A DNA stretch of 64,000 nt. Origin: Paracoccus aestuarii. GTDB taxonomy: Bacteria > Pseudomonadota > Alphaproteobacteria > Rhodobacterales > Rhodobacteraceae. The notes below the pieces were generated by a model. The model saw only the letters and a list, made by a program, of their open reading frames with translations, had not been told where the DNA came from and did no database searches. The stretch is from assembly GCF_028553885.1 (NCBI RefSeq), contig NZ_CP067169.1, positions 1 to 64,000 on the forward strand, read 5' to 3'. The position numbers were made by a program, and so were the translations under genes. Positions 58,214-64,000 of the stretch are shown here, in pieces (the first letter of the stretch is position 1; each line of letters opens with the position of its first letter).

Positions 58214-59959
58214 TCAGCGCAGGCTGTCCACCGCAAAGACCGCGGTGGTGCCGCTGACCTCGTTGCCCACCAGCAGCAGCGGGCGGCCGTCGGGCGCATC
58301 CTCGGCGGGCACGAAATAGAGCCCCTCGGCGCCCAGGTCGGTCTCGGTCGCGCCTTCGGCGGTCTGGGCCACGGACAGGTCGCGCGTGTTGAGATAGGTG
58401 ACGAAGGCGGTCCCCTCGGGGTCGGTCACGTCATAGACCATGACGCCGCCCATCCGCTCCAGCCCGACGAAGGCGTAATCGCGACCGTCGATCCGGCCCA
58501 TGGCGATGCCTTCGGGTTCGGGGCCCTTGTTGACCGACCGCCGCTTCAGCTGGATGTCGCGATGGCGGTGGTCGGCGTTGAAATGGTCGGGGAACAGCGC
58601 CAGGATCGTCTCCTCCATCTGGCTGCCGGAATCCCAGACCAGGTCCAGCCCGTCATCGGTCACGCGAAACAGCGAGGCCGACCGCCCGCCAAAGGTATAA
58701 AGCGCATCATAGACGCATTCCGCCGCCACATAGGCGCGGATGTCGTCATGGCCCATCGCCTGCACCTCGGCCGTGGGCCGCGACGGATCGCAGCCCGTGA
58801 AGCCCAAGGTGGATGTCACCAGCAGATCGCCCATCGCCTCCGGGGCCTGCAGCGCCCCGGCATCGGGAAAGGCCTCGGGGTCCAGGCGCAGGTCCTTGAC
58901 GGCGAATTCCTCGGACCAGCAGCCGTCCTGGTCGTATTCGCGGGCATCGCCCTCGTTCGCGGTCAGGATGAAGGTCTGGCCGCCGGTCTCCAGCAGGCGG
59001 ATCGTGTCGGGCATGAACACGCCCATGACCGGCCAGTGGCGGATGTCGACATCGCCTGCGCGCGAGGCGTCGAAGCCCGCGCCCGACCATGCGCCATCCG
59101 CCGACCAGTCCTTGAAGCCCAGGGGCCAGATGTCGGTGACGGTGGCGGATTCGATGTCGATGCGGGCGATGGCGTTGTTTTCCTGCAGCGACACATAGGC
59201 GGTGCGGTTGTCGGACGCGACCTCGACCCATTCGGGCTCCATGTCCTGGGCGGCCGTGGCGCCGGGGCCGAAGATGCGGATGCCGCGGTCGCGCAGCGCG
59301 TCCTCCTGGCCGTTGAAGGCGGTGAAATCGGCATGGCGCACATCGGCATCGGTCAGCGCCTCGGCGCCGTTCGACAGGTCGATGATGGTGACCGATCCTT
59401 CGGGATCAATGGCGAAATCATCGGCGGGCTCGCCCTCGTTGGCGACCAGCACCCACCGCCCGTCGGGCGAGAAGGTCAGCGCATCGGGCAGCGCGCCCGC
59501 TGTCACCACCGACAGGCGGTTGCCGTCCGTGTCGTAGAAGGCCACCGCGCCCGGATCGGTGCGGACCGCGCCCTCGACCGCGATGGCGACGATGCCGCCG
59601 CGCGTGGCCACGCTGTTGGCAGCCGCGCCCAGGTCCGAGACGTCGATGGTGAAGGCCAGCACGGGCGCCGCCGGATCGCTGAGGTCCAGCGCGTCGACCT
59701 GGCCCGAGGCCGCGTTCACGACAAAGGCGCGGCGCGTCGCGGGGTCATAGGTGACGATCTCGGCCGCGCTTTCCTGATAGATGCCCGTCTGGTAGCGGCC
59801 GATCGGGTTCAGCGCGATGGCTGCACCTTCGGCCGACAGGACATGGGGGCCCGCCAGGTCGGGGTCGTTCTGGGCGGCGGCCGGGCCCGCCAGGGCGGTT
59901 CCGGCCAGAAGCAGCGTCAGGATGCGCGATGTCATGCGGGGGGTGATGCGGAGCGTCAT
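58214..59959 (-). CDS. Choice-of-anchor I family secreted protein
   Basis: 581 residues with signal peptide (MTSRILTLLLAGTALAGPAA from residue 9). Beta-propeller-type repeats run along the chain (IVTYDPATRRAFVVNAASGQ, LVANEGEPADDFAIDPEGSV, FILTANEGDAREYD), matching the choice-of-anchor I domain, members of which are often annotated as alkaline-phosphatase-like. ATG 59959 has AAGGAC upstream; ATG 59935 is a possible alternative. Pho-box-like repeats at 60005-60033 precede it, suggesting co-regulation with phoA. Its biochemical role is unknown. Confidence 0.85.
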   Translation of the reverse strand: MTLRITPRMTSRILTLLLAGTALAGPAAAQNDPDLAGPHVLSAEGAAIALNPIGRYQTGIYQESAAEIVTYDPATRRAFVVNAASGQVDALDLSDPAAPVLAFTIDVSDLGAAANSVATRGGIVAIAVEGAVRTDPGAVAFYDTDGNRLSVVTAGALPDALTFSPDGRWVLVANEGEPADDFAIDPEGSVTIIDLSNGAEALTDADVRHADFTAFNGQEDALRDRGIRIFGPGATAAQDMEPEWVEVASDNRTAYVSLQENNAIARIDIESATVTDIWPLGFKDWSADGAWSGAGFDASRAGDVDIRHWPVMGVFMPDTIRLLETGGQTFILTANEGDAREYDQDGCWSEEFAVKDLRLDPEAFPDAGALQAPEAMGDLLVTSTLGFTGCDPSRPTAEVQAMGHDDIRAYVAAECVYDALYTFGGRSASLFRVTDDGLDLVWDSGSQMEETILALFPDHFNADHRHRDIQLKRRSVNKGPEPEGIAMGRIDGRDYAFVGLERMGGVMVYDVTDPEGTAFVTYLNTRDLSVAQTAEGATETDLGAEGLYFVPAEDAPDGRPLLLVGNEVSGTTAVFAVDSLR

Positions 59960-60004
59960 GGGGGATGTCCTTGCGTGTCGGTCGGGCGCTTGTGGCCCGC
60001 CCCC

Positions 60005-60033
60005 ATGACAGTGCCGCGTCGGTTCCGCGACGA
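60005..60033 (-). promoter_or_regulatory. Pho-box-like repeats upstream of the choice-of-anchor I gene
   Basis: On the minus strand three units lie at 11-base intervals: TCGTCGC, CCGACGC and CTGTCAT. The last is a perfect PhoB half-site. The block ends 45 bases before the start codon at 59959, a normal activator distance. Confidence 0.5.
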
Positions 60034-60042
60034 TCGCGTGAC

Positions 60043-61212
60043 TCAGCGCTCCAGGAAGTCGCGGATCGCGTCGCCCGCCTCGGCGATATTGGCGATGCCG
60101 TCCAGATGGCCGCGCGCGCCCGACAGCGCGACCAGCTCGACCGGGGTGCCGTCCTCGCCGATGATCCGGGCGGTGCGCTGCACGGCATCGGCGGTGAAGA
60201 CCAGGTCCGTCGGGCTGTGGATCATCAGGACCGGCACGTCGATGTCGCGCAGCCCCTGTTCGACCCCCTCGTCGGGATGGCCAGCGACGAATTGCTGATT
60301 GGCGCGCACCAGATAGAGGAAATGGTTCGCATCCGCCATCGCCGCCCGCTCAGCCCCCCCGTCCGCAAGCGTCCGCGTCACCGCGAAATCGCCGTCCCAG
60401 GACGCGCCGGGATCCTGCGCCTCGTCGGCCCATGTGCGGCCGAAGGTCGTGTCGGCCCAATCCTCGCTGTTGGCATGCAGCGTCACGATGGACAGCGACT
60501 GCGCCAGACCGTCCAAAGGCGGCGCGCCGTCGTAATAGGCGCCGCCCTGCCAGTTCGGGTCCAGCCGGATCGGCGCGGCCCAGACCTCCAGCCAGGCGGT
60601 CAGCCAGGCATCGGCCCAGCCCGCCGCGATCACCGGCGCCACCCGCGTCAGCCGGTCGGGATAGCGCGCCGCCCATTCCTGCGCCTGCAGCCCGCCCATG
60701 GACGGGCCCATCACCGCATGCCAGCGCTCGATTCCCAGCTGCTCCATCAGGCCCAGCTGGCTGTCGACGAAGTCGCCGATGGTCAGGATGGGGAAATCCA
60801 TGCCCCAAGGCCGGCCCGTATCGGGGTTGATCGAGGCCGGGCCGGTGGTGATGACATTGGGGTCGTTGGCGTTCAGGTTCACCGGCGTGTCGGCCGAGAC
60901 GACGAACCAGCGATCCGTGTCGATGGGCTTGCCCGGCCCGATGATCGCATCCCAATAGCCCGGTGCGGCGTCGTCTTCGGCATAGCGGCCCGCGGCATGG
61001 CTGTTGCCGCTGAAATGATGGGTGATCAGCACGGCATTGTCGCGCGCCTCGTTCAGCGTGCCGTAGGTCTCGAAGCCCAGGGTCATTTCGGGAATGACCG
61101 CGCCGCCGCGGGTCTGGAAATCCTCCAAGGTGAAGGACTGTTTCTCGACGATGCCGATATCGGCCCAGGCCGGGCTGGCCATCAGGACCGTGGCAAGGAT
61201 GACGTGACGCAT
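60043..61212 (-). CDS. Exported homoserine acetyltransferase-like alpha/beta hydrolase
   Basis: 389 residues. A Sec signal peptide (MRHVILATVLMASPAWADIG) precedes a MetX-like alpha/beta hydrolase domain: LITHHFSGNSHAAG, GPGKPIDTDRWFVVSADTPV and the nucleophile elbow HAVMGPSMGGLQAQEWAARY, with H in ARGHLDGIANIAE. Homoserine acetyltransferase itself is cytoplasmic, so an exported relative is likely to be an esterase or other acyl hydrolase. ATG 61212 is preceded by GGGAGGTTCC; the longer frame from 61260 lacks the signal. Divergent from the Crp/Fnr gene. Confidence 0.85.
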   Translation of the reverse strand: MRHVILATVLMASPAWADIGIVEKQSFTLEDFQTRGGAVIPEMTLGFETYGTLNEARDNAVLITHHFSGNSHAAGRYAEDDAAPGYWDAIIGPGKPIDTDRWFVVSADTPVNLNANDPNVITTGPASINPDTGRPWGMDFPILTIGDFVDSQLGLMEQLGIERWHAVMGPSMGGLQAQEWAARYPDRLTRVAPVIAAGWADAWLTAWLEVWAAPIRLDPNWQGGAYYDGAPPLDGLAQSLSIVTLHANSEDWADTTFGRTWADEAQDPGASWDGDFAVTRTLADGGAERAAMADANHFLYLVRANQQFVAGHPDEGVEQGLRDIDVPVLMIHSPTDLVFTADAVQRTARIIGEDGTPVELVALSGARGHLDGIANIAEAGDAIRDFLER

Positions 61213-61245
61213 GGAACCTCCCTTACATGCCGGGGCGCGTGCCCC

Positions 61246-61260
61246 TTGCGCAATGTGCAA
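61246..61260. promoter_or_regulatory. Possible Crp/Fnr operator
   Basis: TTGCGCA-A-TGTGCAA, an imperfect 7+1+7 inverted repeat with TTGC/GCAA ends, in the gap between the divergent MetX-like and Crp/Fnr genes. It resembles Crp/Fnr-type sites in outline but is one base longer than the FNR box. A role in autoregulation is an inference. Confidence 0.4.
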
Positions 61261-61349
61261 CCGGAAATGGTTTCCCGCAACGGCGACGGGGCCTGTTGAA
61301 CCCCGCGCCGCATCGCCCCATGATGCGCCGGCACGACCGGGGGATGACG

Positions 61350-62036
61350 ATGACCGAGGACTGGACCGCCCGATTTCCGGGCCTGTCGCGGCTGGAGGAC
61401 GGGCTGCGCGCGCGCCTGCGGGCCGAAAGCGCCGTGGTGTCGGTCCCCGCGGGCAGCGTGATCTTCGGCCCCGGCACCACGCCCGACAGCCTGCTGCTGC
61501 TGCTGGACGGGCGGGTGCGGGTCCAGCAGCTGTCCGAACAGGGGCGCGAGATCGTGCTTTATCGTGTCGAGGCCGGGGAAAGCTGCGTGATGACCACGGC
61601 CTGCCTGCTGGCCTATGACGATTATTCCGCCGAGGGCATCGCCGAGACCGACCTGCGCGCCGCCGCCATCCCGCGCGGGGTCTTCGACGACCTGGTGGCG
61701 TCCTCGGTCGCGTTCCGCACCTTCATCTTCACCGCCTATGCGCGGCGGATGATCGACCTGTTCCTGGTGATCGAGGAGATCGCCTTTCAGCGCCTGGACA
61801 TCCGCCTGGCCCAGAAGCTGGTCGAGCTGTCGCGCGGCGCGGATCAGCTGCGCCTGACCCATCAGCAGCTGGCCGCCGAGCTGGGCACCGCGCGCGAGGT
61901 CGTCTCGCGCCAGCTGGCGGAATTCCAGCGCCGCGGCTGGATCGTGCTGACCCGCGGCGTGATCGACCTGACCGACCGCGCGGCCCTGACGGGCCTGGCT
62001 GCCCAGGATGCCAATTGGCGCGGCATGGTGACTTAG
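61350..62036 (+). CDS. Crp/Fnr family regulator of the sulfide operon
   Basis: 228 residues: cyclic-nucleotide-binding-like sensor domain (LLLLLDGRVRVQQLSEQGRE, VLYRVEAGESCVMTTACLLA) and a winged helix with TREVVSR-type recognition helix LTHQQLAAELGTAREVVSRQ. Two cysteines, 79 and 85, sit where related regulators of sulfide and persulfide genes have them; they could form a polysulfide bridge. No Fnr-type N-terminal Cys cluster is present. ATG 61350 (GGGG seven bases before) is chosen; ATG 61344 is also possible. It heads the plus-strand sulfide module. Confidence 0.85.
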   Translation: MTEDWTARFPGLSRLEDGLRARLRAESAVVSVPAGSVIFGPGTTPDSLLLLLDGRVRVQQLSEQGREIVLYRVEAGESCVMTTACLLAYDDYSAEGIAETDLRAAAIPRGVFDDLVASSVAFRTFIFTAYARRMIDLFLVIEEIAFQRLDIRLAQKLVELSRGADQLRLTHQQLAAELGTAREVVSRQLAEFQRRGWIVLTRGVIDLTDRAALTGLAAQDANWRGMVT

Positions 62037-62097
62037 TCACCGACAGGCCCGCCCGCCTTCTGCCAGATGGACCCGACATCCCGCAGGAGGACAGACC

Positions 62098-62298
62098 ATG
62101 CAACCCAATATCGGCTCCACCGACCGCGCCCTGCGCCTGGCCTTGGGCGCCATCCTGATCGCCCTGGCCCTTCTGGCCGGGCTGGAGGGTGGCCTGCGCA
62201 TCGCCGCCCTGATCGCAGGCGCGGTGATGATCCTCACCGCCGGCATCCGGTTCTGCCCGCTTTATACCCTGTTCGGCCTGCGCACCTGCCGCCGCTGA
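62098..62298 (+). CDS. YgaP-type DUF2892 membrane protein
   Basis: 66 residues with two membrane helices (LRLALGAILIALALLAGLEG and RIAALIAGAVMILTAGIRFC) and an opening MQPNIGSTDRALRLALG typical of DUF2892. The C-terminal FCPLYTLFGLRTC carries two cysteines. Such proteins accompany rhodanese and persulfide genes. AGGAGG precedes the start (GCAGGAGGACAGACC). Confidence 0.88.
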   Translation: MQPNIGSTDRALRLALGAILIALALLAGLEGGLRIAALIAGAVMILTAGIRFCPLYTLFGLRTCRR

Positions 62299-62309
62299 AG
62301 GACATCGCC

Positions 62310-63194
62310 ATGACGCAATACCCGGTCCATATGGACATCCGCCCCGAAGTCACCGGCTTCTTCGATCCGGCGACCAACACGATCAGCTATGTCGTCCAGG
62401 ACCCGGCCTCGGACGCCTGCGCGGTGGTCGATTCCGTCATGGATATCGACTATGCCGCCGGCCGCATCACCTATGACCATGCCGACGCGATCATCGCCTT
62501 CATCCGGGATCGCGGGCTGCGCCTGGACTGGATCATCGAGACCCATGTCCATGCCGACCACCTGTCCGCCGCGCCCTATATCCAGCAGGCGCTGGGCGGC
62601 AGGATCGGCATCGGCGACAAGATCATGGTCGTGCAGGACACCTTCGGCAAGATCTTCAACGAAGGCACCGAGTTCCAGCGCGACGGCAGCCAGTTCGACG
62701 CCCTGTTCAAGGATGGCGACGTCTATCACGTGGGCGCGATGCCCGTGGTGGCCATCGCCACGCCCGGCCATACGCCCGCCTGCATGGTCCATGTGATGGG
62801 CGATGCGGCCTTCGTGGGCGACACGCTTTTCATGCCCGACGGCGGATCGGCCCGCGCCGATTTCCCCGGCGGCGATGCGGGCGAGCTCTATGACAGCATC
62901 CAGAAGGTGCTGGCTTTGCCGGATCAGACGCGTCTGTTCATGTGCCACGATTACGGCCCGAACGGCCGCGAGATCCAGTGGGAGACGACGGTCGCCGATG
63001 AACGCGCCCATAACATCCATGTGGGCAATGGCGCCACGCGCGAGGATTTCATCCGCTTCCGCACCGAACGCGATGCGACGCTGGCCATGCCCAAGCTGAT
63101 CATCCCGTCGCTGCAGGTGAACATGCGCGCGGGCGAGATGCCGGTCGATCATGACGGGCGCCCGATGCTGAAAGTGCCGGTCAACGGTCTCTGA
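62310..63194 (+). CDS. MBL-fold hydrolase, Blh/persulfide dioxygenase-like
   Basis: 294 residues with the metal motif THVHADHLSA (79-84 H-x-H-x-D-H), GHTPACMVHVMGDAAFVGDT and the later CHDYGP. It resembles Blh-type proteins that oxidise glutathione persulfide in plant-associated bacteria. It follows the DUF2892 gene by 11 bases and is followed by the sulfurtransferase/SQR fusion after 21 bases. The N-terminal MTQYPVHMDIRPEVTGFFDP strand is typical of this subgroup. Confidence 0.9.
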   Translation: MTQYPVHMDIRPEVTGFFDPATNTISYVVQDPASDACAVVDSVMDIDYAAGRITYDHADAIIAFIRDRGLRLDWIIETHVHADHLSAAPYIQQALGGRIGIGDKIMVVQDTFGKIFNEGTEFQRDGSQFDALFKDGDVYHVGAMPVVAIATPGHTPACMVHVMGDAAFVGDTLFMPDGGSARADFPGGDAGELYDSIQKVLALPDQTRLFMCHDYGPNGREIQWETTVADERAHNIHVGNGATREDFIRFRTERDATLAMPKLIIPSLQVNMRAGEMPVDHDGRPMLKVPVNGL

Positions 63195-63215
63195 CCGGCC
63201 GAAAGGGAGGATAGG

Positions 63216-64000
63216 ATGGAACCGAAATACCTGACACGGGCCTTGGCCGTCGCACCGCAGATCACCGCCGCCGACCTGCCCGCGCTTCGCGCCCAGGGGT
63301 TTCGCGCGATCATCGTGAACCGCCCCGATGGCGAGGGCGCCGACCAGCCCGGCCATGCCGAGATCGAGGCCGCCGCCCGCGCCGAGGGGATGGAGCTGCG
63401 CTATGTGCCCGTCACCGGCGGGGTGATCGGGGATGCGGACGTGGCGGCCTTCGACGCGGCGCTGCGCGAATTGCCGGGGCCGGTCCTGGCCTATTGCCGG
63501 TCGGGGATGCGGTCCGCCACGATGTGGGCTTTGTCGCAGGCCGAACAGCACCCGCTGCCGCATATCCTTCAGGCGGCCAAGGGCGCGGGCTATGACCTGT
63601 CCGGCGTCGCGCGGCGCATCGCCAATGGTGGGCATGTGCCGACCGCGGGCGCGGATGTCAGCCATGACATCGTGATCGTCGGCGCGGGGGCTGCGGGCAT
63701 CTCGGTCGCGGCCAGCCTCCTGTCGCGCAGGCCCGGCCTCGACATCGCCATCATCGACCCGGCCGAGGCGCATTACTATCAGCCCGGCTGGACCTTGGTC
63801 GGCGCAGGCGTCTTCCAACCGCAGGAGACCGCGCGCACCACCGCATCCCTGATCCCCAAGGGGGTCACCTGGATCAAGGCCGCCGTCGCGGGCTTTGATC
63901 CCGACGCCAATGCCGTCATCCTGGAGGGGTGCCGCGTCATCGGCTATCGTCGGCTGGTGGTCTGCCCGGGGCTGAAGCTGGACTGGGACCGGATCGAGGG
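63216..64000 (+). CDS. Sulfurtransferase (TIGR01244-like)/sulfide-quinone reductase fusion, partial
   Basis: The first 261 codons are in view; the gene runs past the window end. Residues about 1-115 form a protein-tyrosine-phosphatase-like sulfurtransferase domain (DUF442/TIGR01244 type) with YCRSGMRSATMW (Cys94). From about 149 an FAD domain begins (HDIVIVGAGAAGISVAASLL, EAHYYQPGWTLVGAGVFQPQ), matching sulfide:quinone oxidoreductases. AAAGGGAGGATAGG precedes ATG 63216. The two domains are separate genes in many bacteria; here they are fused, so sulfide oxidation to persulfide and its transfer may be channelled. Confidence 0.88.
   Translation, partial: MEPKYLTRALAVAPQITAADLPALRAQGFRAIIVNRPDGEGADQPGHAEIEAAARAEGMELRYVPVTGGVIGDADVAAFDAALRELPGPVLAYCRSGMRSATMWALSQAEQHPLPHILQAAKGAGYDLSGVARRIANGGHVPTAGADVSHDIVIVGAGAAGISVAASLLSRRPGLDIAIIDPAEAHYYQPGWTLVGAGVFQPQETARTTASLIPKGVTWIKAAVAGFDPDANAVILEGCRVIGYRRLVVCPGLKLDWDRIE

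Overview
The window is GC-rich alphaproteobacterial chromosome. Gene content and order point to the Rhodobacterales, most likely Paracoccus: a xoxF-xoxG-xoxJ set next to gfa, frmA and fghA as known from Paracoccus denitrificans, a rho-mnmE-mnmG-rsmG-parA-parB block, and hemJ / aroE-coaE-dnaQ either side of a DnaA-box cluster. The genus is an inference; no rRNA or tRNA gene was found to confirm it.

Layout. 1-6164: dnaA, dnaN, recF, gyrB. 6165-7080: lower-GC stretch with a decayed IS5-type transposase. 7081-12165: surface polysaccharide locus with a galactofuranosyltransferase-like gene and glf, an IS481 pseudogene, then a dTDP-rhamnose operon in which rmlC and rmlB are intact but rmlD and rmlA are broken. 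12244-26372: methylotrophy island. It holds a lut-like ABC operon (lutA, lutB, a secreted poly-aspartate protein, lutE, lutF, an exported protein), a divergent pair (DUF2380-like and MxaD-like), the lanthanide-type methanol dehydrogenase xoxF with xoxG, xoxJ and a CXXCW-type protein, and the glutathione formaldehyde route (gfa, frmA, fghA) with a ClpP-like protease and an acetyltransferase inserted. 26495-31014: grpE-hrcA, then rph-rdgB-hemW and a small membrane protein. 31057-33740: a pile-up of IS5 and IS3 elements. 33832-40503: parB, parA, rsmG, mnmG, mnmE, rho, with two perfect parS sites. 40633-44638: hemJ, the probable oriC, aroE, coaE, dnaQ (C-terminus frameshifted) and a YihY/BrkB-family protein. 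44719-46368: BCCT transporter. 46365-53586: a QseBC-like two-component system surrounded by periplasmic thiol and peptidoglycan genes (two DsbA-like, DsbD, an Lgt/TlpA-type fusion, two L,D-transpeptidases). 53642-61212: DUF1007 protein, PhoA-type phosphatase, TonB receptor, choice-of-anchor-I protein, exported MetX-like hydrolase. 61350-64000: sulfide module (Crp/Fnr regulator, DUF2892 protein, Blh-type hydrolase, sulfurtransferase/SQR fusion cut by the window end).

How it fits together. Methanol would be oxidised in the periplasm by XoxF using a lanthanide and PQQ, electrons leave through XoxG, and formaldehyde is handled by Gfa, FrmA and FghA. The lut-like operon probably serves lanthanide supply, and its poly-Asp protein is a candidate metal-binding component. 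The QseBC-like system has three matching CTTAA-N6-CTTAA boxes, in front of dsbA, between its own operon and dsbD, and in front of an L,D-transpeptidase. That suggests a regulon that keeps cell-wall cross-linking enzymes with catalytic cysteines in working order. Pho-box-like repeats precede phoA and the choice-of-anchor-I gene.

Two coding frameshifts (dnaQ and the first L,D-transpeptidase) both fall in C-runs and could be assembly errors. Most long antisense ORFs are GC-rich shadows and are not listed.
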